Positions 1 to 5,745 of a stretch of 5,745 bases of DNA are shown one piece after another. Source of the stretch: Deltaproteobacteria bacterium (GTDB lineage: Bacteria > Desulfobacterota > Desulfobacteria > Desulfobacterales > Desulfobacteraceae); assembly GCA_003647385.1 (NCBI GenBank), contig QMMT01000157.1, positions 1 to 5,745 of the forward strand. Reading direction: 5' to 3'. The position numbers and the translations under genes are program-made. Position 1 is the first letter of the stretch. Each line of letters opens with the position of its first letter. The notes under the pieces are model-generated. The model was not told where the DNA came from. It worked only from the letters and a program-made list of their open reading frames with translations, and did no database searches.

Positions 1-71
1 ATCGTGATGTGTATAAAAAAACATTGCGTTCCCATTCATTTTGTACTATCAGGATCATTTTTCAAAAAACG

Positions 72-76
72 AGGAG
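72..76 (+). promoter_or_regulatory. Shine-Dalgarno of the YitT-family gene
   Basis: AGGAG lies 6 nt before the ATG at 83. This is strong, correctly spaced, and decides the start: the in-frame ATG at 41 would add 14 residues (beginning MYYQDHFSKN) that do not look like this family's N-terminus and has no such site. Confidence 0.8.
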
Positions 77-82
77 AGTTCC

Positions 83-940
83 ATGAAATTTCAAACGATA
101 ACGTATTCAATTCCCTGGAATCTTTTTTTAATCACCCTGGGAAGTATTATCCTCGGCATCGGGCTCAAAGCCATCGTCATCCCAAATGGAATGATTACCG
201 GCGGGTTTTCCGGTGCCCGTATCCTGCTTTTTTATTGCACACCGTCTTTCACACCGGGTATCTGGTATTTTATTTTAAACATCCCTGTATTTATCCTCGG
301 GTGGATGTTTATCAGTAAACGCTTTTTATTTTACAGTCTTTACGGTGCCATTATTTTAACGTTAGCCATTGATTTCATCTGGTTTGAAATACCTGTTAAG
401 GATCTGATGCTGGCCAGTCTTGCCGGTGGCACGATTATCGGTGCCGGTGCCGGTATTGTCTTTCGTTCCCTGGGGTCTGCCGGCGGCAATGATATTATCT
501 CCATCATTTTAAACCAGAAATTCGGCATTCGTATCGGAACATATACTTTTGGTTTTAATTTTGTTTTATTCCTTTTTTCTTTTGGAATGCTTGCTACGGA
601 TTTAATTTTATATTCCATGGCCATGAGTTATATCACCTCTCAGGTGATTGAATATTTCATCACATTATTTAATCAAAGAAAAATGATCTTTATCATCTCA
701 AATAATTCCAGGCAGATTGCCGATGAAATCATGAAAAAACTTAAAAGGGGTGCAACCTTTTTAAAGGGAGAAGGGGCATACAGCGGCAGGGAAAAAGAGA
801 TTATCCTGACTATTGCCAACACCTTTCAGATTAAAAGAATCGAGGAGATTGCATTTACCATTGATCCGGATGCATTCTTAATCACGGAAAACACCTTTAA
901 CGTGCTGGGTAAAGGCTTTTCAAAGCGAAAAATTTATTAA
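83..940 (+). CDS. YitT-family integral membrane protein (DUF161 + DUF2179)
   Basis: This is a 285-residue inner-membrane protein of the YitT family, whose molecular function is not established. Hydrophobic segments lie at about residues 13-33, 58-76, 82-100, 109-128 and 152-176. The family's glycine-rich loops are present: NGMITGGFSG near 35-44 and RSLGSAGGND near 128-137. A soluble C-terminal domain (about 199-285) matches the DUF2179 pattern, with KGEGAYSG in its middle and a DPDAFL stretch near its end. Length is normal for the family (about 280-290), so the gene looks intact. The start at 83 is fixed by AGGAG 6 nt upstream. It reads in the same direction as the ATPase gene, but 136 bp with its own promoter separate them, so they need not form an operon. 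No clear terminator follows it. The family is paralogous in many genomes, so no specific gene symbol is given. Confidence 0.88.
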   Translation: MKFQTITYSIPWNLFLITLGSIILGIGLKAIVIPNGMITGGFSGARILLFYCTPSFTPGIWYFILNIPVFILGWMFISKRFLFYSLYGAIILTLAIDFIWFEIPVKDLMLASLAGGTIIGAGAGIVFRSLGSAGGNDIISIILNQKFGIRIGTYTFGFNFVLFLFSFGMLATDLILYSMAMSYITSQVIEYFITLFNQRKMIFIISNNSRQIADEIMKKLKRGATFLKGEGAYSGREKEIILTIANTFQIKRIEEIAFTIDPDAFLITENTFNVLGKGFSKRKIY

Positions 941-1040
941 TTCCGGAATAGTCTAAACTTTTACGGAAGAAGAGTCAGGAATAGTTTAGTATCTATGTGT
1001 ATGGATAAATATTTTGAACATGAAATATCAAATAATAAGT

Positions 1041-1069
1041 TTGACATTTCATATTTTATCATTTATTAT
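1041..1069 (+). promoter_or_regulatory. Near-consensus sigma-70 promoter of the ATPase gene, possibly leaderless
   Basis: A perfect -35 box TTGACA (1041-1046) is followed by a 17-bp spacer and a -10 box TATTAT (1064-1069, 5 of 6 matches to TATAAT). Seven bases (TTCTCCC) separate the -10 box from the ATG at 1077, so the expected +1 is the A of that ATG or a base next to it. No Shine-Dalgarno precedes the ATG, which fits a leaderless transcript. A 9-bp inverted repeat (AAATAATAA at 1030-1038, TTATTATTT at 1063-1071) spans the promoter and covers the -10 box. It could be an operator, but the region is so AT-rich that it may be chance. Confidence 0.6.
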
Positions 1070-1076
1070 TTCTCCC

Positions 1077-2225
1077 ATGAATTTAATTTCCCGGCCCATA
1101 GATCGCGCGAAGGTTTTTAAATTGTTGGATATTTTCCCTGTAACGGCAATCCTGGGAGCGCGCCAATGTGGGAAAACAACCCTTGCACGCAGTATCAATT
1201 TTGATCATTATTTTGACCTGGAAAATCCCATTGATATGGCGCGCATGGAACACCCCCAACTGGCACTTGAAGATTTAGACGGATTGATTGTTATTGATGA
1301 AATTCAGCGATCGCCCGATCTGTTCCCTTTGATCAGATATCTCGTAGACAATCATCCGAAACAAAAATATCTGATCCTCGGAAGCGCTTCACGGGATTTG
1401 ATCCGCCAGAGTTCTGAGACGCTTGCCGGCAGGATCGCATATTATTCTCTGAGCGGCTTCAGAATTCAGGATATTGGCGCAGAGAATTTCAAAACCCTTT
1501 GGATCAGAGGCGGCTTTCCAGATTCCTTTACTCCGGCACATGAAATGCCAAGTATTCTTTGGAGACAAAATTTTATTACAACTTTTCTAGAAAGGGACAT
1601 TCCCCAGCTTGGTATTAATATCCCTGCCCGAACGTTGAGACGTTTCTGGACGATGCTGTCCCATTATCACGGTCAGATAATCAACTATTCGGAACTTGGC
1701 AGATCCTTTGGCATTTCAGACGTCACAGTCAGAAAATATATTGATATTCTTGAAGGCACTTTTATGATCAGAGTCCTTCAGCCATGGTATGCCAACACTG
1801 GGAAACGCCTTGTAAAACGGCCAAAAATTTATCTGAAAGACTCCGGCATTTTCCACACACTTATGAATATTGATAATTTTGATCAGCTTGTTTCTCACCC
1901 TAAATTAGGCGCCTCGTTTGAAGGATTTGCTCTGGAATCTATTTGCAGGCAGATAAATAAAAATGATAATGAGTTCTATTTTTACAGTGTTCATTCCGGG
2001 TCTGAACTTGACCTGTTCTGGCAGGAAAAAGGAAAAAACTGGGGTGCGGAATTCAAATATGCGGATGCCCCGAGGCTGACACGATCAATGAAAACTGTAC
2101 AAAAAGATTTGAACCTTGCCCATTTATGGGTAATATATCCAGGAAAAGCAACCTATCGACTCTCTGAAAACGTTACTGTAGTTCCGGTTATTGACTCACC
2201 GGAAGCCTTTGGTTTACACTCATAA
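1077..2225 (+). CDS. AAA_14/DUF4143 ATP-binding protein with PD-(D/E)XK-like C-terminus
   Basis: This 382-residue protein belongs to the large family of stand-alone bacterial/archaeal ATPases combining AAA_14 and DUF4143; its cellular role is not known. Visible motifs are Walker A GARQCGKTT (27-35), Walker B LIVIDE (70-75), a sensor-1-like LILGSAS (99-105) and the ETLAGR motif (114-119). FLERDIPQLG begins the DUF4143 part (170-179). A winged-helix-like segment follows (about 203-225, with GISDVTVRKY). The C-terminal SELDLF...AEFK supplies D312, E325 and K327, the pattern of a PD-(D/E)XK fold, though nuclease activity is unproven in this family. The frame is open further upstream (TTG 1014, ATG 1020), but that would add a hydrophobic 20-residue leader foreign to the family and would span the promoter. 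The start at 1077 gives normal length and family-like spacing to Walker A. All key residues are present. The gene converges on yejE; its 3' end abuts a truncated HicA gene, which suggests it arrived by insertion. Confidence 0.85.
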   Translation: MNLISRPIDRAKVFKLLDIFPVTAILGARQCGKTTLARSINFDHYFDLENPIDMARMEHPQLALEDLDGLIVIDEIQRSPDLFPLIRYLVDNHPKQKYLILGSASRDLIRQSSETLAGRIAYYSLSGFRIQDIGAENFKTLWIRGGFPDSFTPAHEMPSILWRQNFITTFLERDIPQLGINIPARTLRRFWTMLSHYHGQIINYSELGRSFGISDVTVRKYIDILEGTFMIRVLQPWYANTGKRLVKRPKIYLKDSGIFHTLMNIDNFDQLVSHPKLGASFEGFALESICRQINKNDNEFYFYSVHSGSELDLFWQEKGKNWGAEFKYADAPRLTRSMKTVQKDLNLAHLWVIYPGKATYRLSENVTVVPVIDSPEAFGLHS

Positions 2226-2235
2226 GCGGTTTGTC

Positions 2236-2316
2236 TGTTCTTCGTATTTCCATAAACCCATGATCAGACAATATATTGCAGACTTCTTTACCTGACAAGA
2301 CTTTTAGCCTAACCAA
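2236..2316 (-). pseudogene. hicA: 5' remnant of a HicA-type toxin gene
   Basis: Reading the minus strand from a TTG at 2316 gives a protein starting (M)VRLKVLSGKEVCNILSDHGF and continuing MEIRRT. This is the recognisable N-terminus of HicA mRNA-interferase toxins (a LSGKEVC..L..HGF..vRR pattern). GGAGG at 2323-2327, 6 nt before the TTG, supports this start. Resemblance ends at about 2236, just where HicA proteins should continue with the catalytic GSH motif. From there the frame runs on through the antisense of the ATPase gene's 3' end to a stop at 2188, giving an unrelated tail (TDKPLMSV). The catalytic histidine and roughly the last two thirds of the domain are missing, so no active toxin is expected. 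It was probably cut by the event that brought in the ATPase gene. Assignment rests on a short stretch recognised by eye. Confidence 0.6.
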
Positions 2317-2410
2317 CCGCAACCTCCATCTGAGTAACATACATTTCGCTGTGCAACCGACCTTCAATTTCTTCAATTGAATGGTATAATTTTTCCTTTT
2401 GTATTTTTCT
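2309..2410 (-). pseudogene. 3' remnant of the ORF upstream of hicA (possible antitoxin partner)
   Basis: This is a minus-strand frame open from just after a stop at 2411-2413 to a TAG at 2309-2311. It encodes about 33 residues including KEKLYHSIEEIEGR and LHSEMYVTQMEVAVG. Its end overlaps the hicA TTG start by 8 nt, and the hicA Shine-Dalgarno lies inside it, a layout typical of a coupled toxin-antitoxin pair. There is no start codon before an internal ATG at 2344, so the 5' part is missing or frameshifted. A second frame starts with ATG at 2417 (MLKKNTKGK) and would join this one through a single-base change in the A-rich stretch near 2390-2396. I do not recognise the sequence as a classic HicB domain; the partner role is inferred from position only. 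Confidence 0.4.
2323..2327 (-). promoter_or_regulatory. Shine-Dalgarno of the hicA remnant
   Basis: The minus strand reads GGAGG, 6 nt before TTG at 2316. The site supports a once-functional TTG start for the broken hicA gene and lies inside the coding remnant of the upstream partner. Confidence 0.45.
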
Positions 2411-2459
2411 TTAGCATGTATTTTAAAAACTCAATAGTAGAAAAAAAAGGGGGTTAATT

Positions 2460-3506
2460 TCACTCATAAATGGTGTGAAGTTTAGGGTCAAAGGCCTCTC
2501 TTATCGCTTCACCAATAAAGGTGACAGTCATAAGCGTTATGACAAGGGCGGCCACAACAGACGAGGCTATCCACCAGGCATCCATGTTCTGCCAGCCCTG
2601 GGACAGCATTTCGCCCCAGGAAGGTGTTGGGGCAGGCAGCCCGAACCCCAGGTAATCAAGAGAGGTTAAAGCGACAATCCCCCCTGAGATGGCAAAGGGT
2701 GCGTAGGTCACGATCACTGATAAGGTATTGGGAATAATATGTTTGAATATAATTCTGGCATGGGAAGCCCCAAGTGATCTTACCGCCAGGATATATTCCC
2801 TTTCTTTTTCCCTGTAGGTCATGGTACGCATGACCCAGGTAATGCCGATCCACCCAAAAAATGCCATGATCAAAAGCAGAATCATAAAGCTTGGAATCAC
2901 AATGGAGGCAATAATAATGATCACATATAAAAACGGGACATTATTCCAGATTTCGATAATCCGCTGAAATATCAAATCAAATTTCCCACCGAAATATCCC
3001 ATGCAGCAGCCAATGGTTATACCGATGCTGTAGTTCATGATCAAAAGGACAAAGGAAAAAATAATGGCGGTCCTGAACCCATAGACAAGGCGTGCAAGGA
3101 CATCTCGGCCTACATTGTCGGTTCCGAAAAAATGTCTTTCATTAAAAGAGGGAGCAAACGGCGGATAAGAATTGACTTTAAGATCATTCTCATAAGGATT
3201 ATAGGGAACCGGTGGCATAATGACAAAATTGGAGGATTTTTCTGTTTGAAACTTTAGCTTAAGATCCCGGTAATTGGTTTCATACTCATAGCCAAGATTA
3301 AAAGTAGAACCCGGTATCATTTTTGTATAGGTCGGCAGATAAAGTTTGCCGTTATAATAGACCAGCAATGCCCGTGAGTTGATAAAAACTTCTGCAAAAA
3401 AAGAGATAAAGATCATCACACAAAGGATAATAAATGACCAGAACCCTCTTTTAATGGAGGTAAATCGTTTGATCTTTTTTAAGGTGACAGGATTTAAAGA
3501 TATCAT
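2460..3506 (-). CDS. yejE: YejE-like ABC peptide transporter permease
   Basis: This 348-residue inner-membrane permease belongs to the OppC/YejE branch of the dipeptide/oligopeptide importers; E. coli YejE works with YejA, YejB and YejF in peptide and microcin C uptake. A first membrane helix (about 22-42) is followed by a long periplasmic-type segment (about 43-135) containing LLVYYNGKLYLPTY and many prolines, which is characteristic of YejE. The core permease domain follows, with FGTDNVGRDVLARL (127-140), the EAA-type coupling loop at about 237-260 (LGASHARIIFKHIIPN), and the C-terminal DYLGFGLPAPTPSWGEML (284-301). Length is close to E. coli YejE, and no key part is missing. The start overlaps the yejB stop by 4 nt and has GAGG 5 nt upstream. 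No yejF follows: after the TGA come 50 bases of AT-rich sequence and then the toxin-antitoxin remnant. No convincing terminator is visible. Substrate specificity cannot be read from sequence. Confidence 0.9.
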   Translation of the reverse strand: MISLNPVTLKKIKRFTSIKRGFWSFIILCVMIFISFFAEVFINSRALLVYYNGKLYLPTYTKMIPGSTFNLGYEYETNYRDLKLKFQTEKSSNFVIMPPVPYNPYENDLKVNSYPPFAPSFNERHFFGTDNVGRDVLARLVYGFRTAIIFSFVLLIMNYSIGITIGCCMGYFGGKFDLIFQRIIEIWNNVPFLYVIIIIASIVIPSFMILLLIMAFFGWIGITWVMRTMTYREKEREYILAVRSLGASHARIIFKHIIPNTLSVIVTYAPFAISGGIVALTSLDYLGFGLPAPTPSWGEMLSQGWQNMDAWWIASSVVAALVITLMTVTFIGEAIREAFDPKLHTIYE

Positions 3507-4537
3507 TTAAACCTCACCCGGGGATCAACAAAAGCCACACAGATGTCAGACAAAATATTGCCCACCATAAACAAGAGAGAAGAAATCACAAGAATCCCCA
3601 TGACCACCGGATAATCCCGGTCAAGAATGGATTCATACCCCAAAAGCCCCATACCGTTAATATTGAATACTTTTTCAATTAAAAATGATCCCATTAAAAT
3701 AATGGAGATATTATTTCCAAAGCTGGTGGCTAAAGGAATCAGGCTGTTTTGCATGGCATGATTCAATACGGCCTTTCTAAATGGAAGCCCCTTGGCAATG
3801 GCGGTTCTGACATAATCGGAAGACAGATTGTCCATCAGAGTATTTTTCATTAAAAGCGTCATCACGGTAAAAGAACCAATGACATAGGAAAATAAGGGTA
3901 AAATGGTGTGCCAGGCAATGTCCATGATCTTTTCAACCAAACTCATCTCATCAAACAGCTCGGATACGAGTCCTCCCAACGGGAATATATCGAAATTCGA
4001 AGCAAACAACACCAGCGCAAGGACGCCTGCCACCCATCCGGGAATGGCATAACCCGCAAAAATAATAATGGAGGTGATATTATCAAACCCGGTTTTATGG
4101 CGAACGGCCTTGGCTACCCCCAGGGGAATACAGACCCCGTAGATTATAATGAGGCTTAAGATACCAAAGTAAAGGGAAATGGGAATGCGTTCTCTTATCA
4201 TGTCCCAGACAGGGTCATAATATCGTGTGGATTGACCAAGATCTCCTCTCAACACTTTTCCTAACCAGATAAAATAGCTGGTTAACACCGGCTTATCAAA
4301 CCCGTAATATTCTTTTAATTTCTGGATTTGTTCCTGGGAAAGCGGTTGGTCACTACCCGGGCCGGACATGGAAGATGAGCCTGATCCACCCTGGCCTGTC
4401 TGCATGGCCCTTGTATCAGCAATAATCCTTTCAATAGGGCCTCCGGGCACAAAACGAGTGATGGTAAAAACCATGATGGTGATACCGATGAATGTCGGTA
4501 TCACCAGAAGCAATCGTCTTATGAAGTATGCGGTCAT
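3503..4537 (-). CDS. yejB: YejB-like ABC peptide transporter permease
   Basis: This 344-residue inner-membrane permease is of the OppB/YejB branch and is the expected heterodimer partner of YejE. The N-terminus (MTAYFIRRLLLVIPTFIGIT) is the standard first helix of these permeases. A Gly/Ser-rich loop (about 48-62, GQGGSGSSSMSGPGS) follows, as is usual in the longer YejB type. Next come YYGFDKP (77-83) and LRGDLGQS (96-103), the membrane core from about 117, the EAA-type loop (241-268, with AIAKGLPFRKAVLNHAMQNS), and the C-terminal FNINGMGLLGYESILDRDYP (291-310). Length is a little below E. coli YejB (364), with nothing evidently lost. The ATG overlaps the TGA of alaS by 4 nt and no strong Shine-Dalgarno is visible, so translation probably depends on coupling to alaS. 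Yej transporters usually also need YejF and YejA, which are absent here. Confidence 0.9.
   Translation of the reverse strand: MTAYFIRRLLLVIPTFIGITIMVFTITRFVPGGPIERIIADTRAMQTGQGGSGSSSMSGPGSDQPLSQEQIQKLKEYYGFDKPVLTSYFIWLGKVLRGDLGQSTRYYDPVWDMIRERIPISLYFGILSLIIIYGVCIPLGVAKAVRHKTGFDNITSIIIFAGYAIPGWVAGVLALVLFASNFDIFPLGGLVSELFDEMSLVEKIMDIAWHTILPLFSYVIGSFTVMTLLMKNTLMDNLSSDYVRTAIAKGLPFRKAVLNHAMQNSLIPLATSFGNNISIILMGSFLIEKVFNINGMGLLGYESILDRDYPVVMGILVISSLLFMVGNILSDICVAFVDPRVRFK
3512..3515 (-). promoter_or_regulatory. Shine-Dalgarno of yejE
   Basis: The minus strand reads GAGG, 5 nt before the yejE ATG (3506-3504), inside the last codons of yejB. It fixes the yejE start at the ATGA overlap. Confidence 0.6.
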
Positions 4538-5745
4538 GACATTGTTTTAAATACGGATTCAAGTGCCTTGTCAAGATTTTCAGGTTTTGTACCACCGGCC
4601 TGGGCCATATCGGGGCGGCCGCCGCCGCCGCCACCAACTATTTTTGCAGCAGTTTTTACTATATCACCTGCTTTGAACTCTTTTGTTAAATCTTGGGTTA
4701 CGATGGAAATCAATAAGGCTTTCCCATTGGATTCGGCGCCAAGAAGGATGACCCCGGAACCGATTTTTGTCTTAAATTTATCCGCCAGATCTCTTAACTG
4801 GGAAGGATTTTCAATCTCCACCCGTTTTGAAATTACTTTCACCCCATTGACTGCTCTTACATCATCATCCATATTTTCAATTGATTTTGATGCCATTTTT
4901 GCTTTTAAAGATTCAAGTTCTTTTTCAAGATTTTTCTTATCCGTTAATAAGGCTTCAACCTTTGTTACAATATCCTCTTTAGCCCCTTTTAACAGGTTTG
5001 CTGTTGAATCAATCAAATACTGGTCCTTGTGAAGGGTATCAAGGGCCGCTTTACCTGTTACTGCTTCAATTCTCCGGACTCCCGAGGCAATCCCTCCCTC
5101 TGACAGGATTCTGAACAGACCGATATCACCGGATTGCTTTGTGTGGGTTCCCCCGCAAAGTTCCCGGGAAAATGTTCCCTGGGACACCACCCTTACCACA
5201 TCCCCGTATTTTTCTTCGAAGAGTGCGGTGGCACCGGCCTTAACCGCATCATCCATATTCATCTCTTCTGTTTTGACGGGGTGATTTTCACGAATCCTTA
5301 AATTAACTTCATTCTCTATGGCCTGGATGTCTTTATTGGAAATAGATGAAAAATGGGTAAAATCAAATCGCAATCTTGCCTCTGTCACAAGAGAACCCGC
5401 TTGTTTAACGTGATCCCCTATAATTTTTCTTAAGGCGGAGTGAAGGATATGGGTGGCGGTATGGTTTGAGGCGGTTTCCTGTCTTTTTTGCACATTCACC
5501 TTGAGTGCAACACTATCCCCTTTTTTAACCTCACCTTTTTTGACCTCACCTTTATGGATGAAAAGCCCTGCGGGATCTTTTACCGTGTCTGTAACTGTGA
5601 TGATCCCGTTTTTACTTTCAATTTTACCTGCATCACCTGCCTGACCGCCGGATTCTGCATAAAACACAGTGGCAGCAGTGACGATTTCTATGGTATCACC
5701 TTGTTTAGCTGTTTCAATTTCCTTATCATCCCGGACAATGATGAG
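4534..5745 (-). CDS. alaS: Alanyl-tRNA synthetase, C-terminal part (5' end outside window)
   Basis: AlaRS charges tRNA-Ala in the cytoplasm and hydrolyses mischarged Ser- and Gly-tRNA-Ala. The 403 codons seen here lack the class II catalytic core and begin just before the editing domain. Numbering from the window edge, FYAESGGQ lies at 28-35 and the zinc/editing residues are H95, H99 (in HTATH) and C197, H201 (in CGGTH). The 98-residue gap between H99 and C197 equals that between H568 and C666 of E. coli AlaRS, so the fragment corresponds to about residue 470 to the end of an ~876-residue enzyme. ASGVRRIEAVTG follows, then a Lys/Glu-rich probable coiled coil (about 255-290) and the C-Ala domain with six glycines and RPDMAQAGG (371-385). 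The frame is open to the window edge, so the gene is cut by the window rather than broken. It is the upstream gene of the operon with yejB and yejE. Confidence 0.97.
   Translation of the reverse strand, partial: LIIVRDDKEIETAKQGDTIEIVTAATVFYAESGGQAGDAGKIESKNGIITVTDTVKDPAGLFIHKGEVKKGEVKKGDSVALKVNVQKRQETASNHTATHILHSALRKIIGDHVKQAGSLVTEARLRFDFTHFSSISNKDIQAIENEVNLRIRENHPVKTEEMNMDDAVKAGATALFEEKYGDVVRVVSQGTFSRELCGGTHTKQSGDIGLFRILSEGGIASGVRRIEAVTGKAALDTLHKDQYLIDSTANLLKGAKEDIVTKVEALLTDKKNLEKELESLKAKMASKSIENMDDDVRAVNGVKVISKRVEIENPSQLRDLADKFKTKIGSGVILLGAESNGKALLISIVTQDLTKEFKAGDIVKTAAKIVGGGGGGRPDMAQAGGTKPENLDKALESVFKTMS
5521..5550. repeat. 15-bp tandem duplication inside alaS
   Basis: Two head-to-tail 15-bp units (TTTTTTAACCTCACC and TTTTTTGACCTCACC on the + strand) differ at one base. 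They keep the frame and encode KGEVKKGEVKKGD in AlaRS, a charged surface loop before the HxxxH motif. A recent slippage duplication is the simple explanation. Confidence 0.75.

Noticed and set aside
12..52. Promoter for the YitT-family gene (TATAAA at 12-17, or TTGCGT at 24-29 with TATCAG at 47-52)
   Set aside because: Neither candidate has both boxes close to consensus, and the window starts too near to judge the upstream context.
1020..1076. N-terminal extension of the ATPase (MKYQIISLTFHILSFIIS), possibly a membrane anchor
   Set aside because: It overlaps the -35 and -10 boxes, lacks a ribosome site, and the family normally starts about 26 residues before Walker A, which the ATG at 1077 provides.
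2231..2271. Inverted repeat TTGTCTG (2231-2237) / CAGACAA (2265-2271) at the rearrangement point
   Set aside because: It is a 7-bp stem with a 27-base loop, no T tract follows, and no matching copy was noticed at the left edge. It may be chance, though it straddles the breakpoint.
2363..2410. Hairpin TTCAATT/AATTGAA followed by T-rich sequence as a terminator for the ATPase gene
   Set aside because: The stem is 7 A/T-rich pairs, the T tract is interrupted and starts several bases late, and the stretch is the antisense of the partner-ORF remnant. It is too weak to call.
4618..4632. GCC trinucleotide run (five units) as a microsatellite
   Set aside because: It encodes the conserved polyglycine of the AlaRS C-Ala domain, so coding constraint explains it.
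4568..5032. 154-codon open frame on the + strand opposite alaS
   Set aside because: It lies wholly antisense to a clearly real alaS with its motifs in the other frame. The Ser/Phe-rich translation is what antisense of a Lys/Glu-rich protein gives, and it resembles no family.

Overview
The window looks like chromosomal DNA from an AT-leaning Gram-negative bacterium. My best guess is a sulfate-reducing Desulfobacteraceae-like member of the Desulfobacterota. This guess rests on overall protein flavour and base composition, not on any marker gene, and is inference only. No rRNA, tRNA, CRISPR array or intact insertion sequence was seen.

Layout, left to right. (a) A YitT-family membrane protein (83-940, +) with a good ribosome binding site; the 82 bases before it hold nothing else I can identify. 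(b) A 136-bp gap whose right half carries a near-consensus sigma-70 promoter (1041-1069). (c) A stand-alone AAA_14/DUF4143 ATPase with a C-terminal PD-(D/E)XK-like motif (1077-2225, +). Its start codon falls about where that promoter should begin transcription, so the mRNA may be leaderless. (d) A 234-bp convergent gap (2226-2459) that is not empty: on the minus strand it keeps the broken start of a HicA-type toxin gene, with its own Shine-Dalgarno, and the tail of an overlapping upstream partner ORF. This is the wreck of a toxin-antitoxin operon, cut where the ATPase segment begins. (e) A tight minus-strand operon running from the right edge: alaS (3' part only, 5745-4534), then yejB (4537-3503), then yejE (3506-2460). 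Each junction is a 4-nt ATGA stop/start overlap.

AlaRS (translation, with the alanine editing domain) and the two permease subunits of a Yej/Opp-type peptide importer are therefore co-transcribed and probably translationally coupled. The partners such an importer needs, the YejF ATPase and the YejA binding protein, are not in the window. The operon stops at yejE and is followed at once by the toxin-antitoxin debris. The region between yitT and yejE thus reads as an accessory spot (ATPase gene plus toxin-antitoxin remnant) between two ordinary chromosomal units. I see no convincing new multi-gene system. The points most worth checking are the leaderless ATPase promoter, the buried HicA remnant, and the alaS-yejB-yejE coupling with no ATPase gene.
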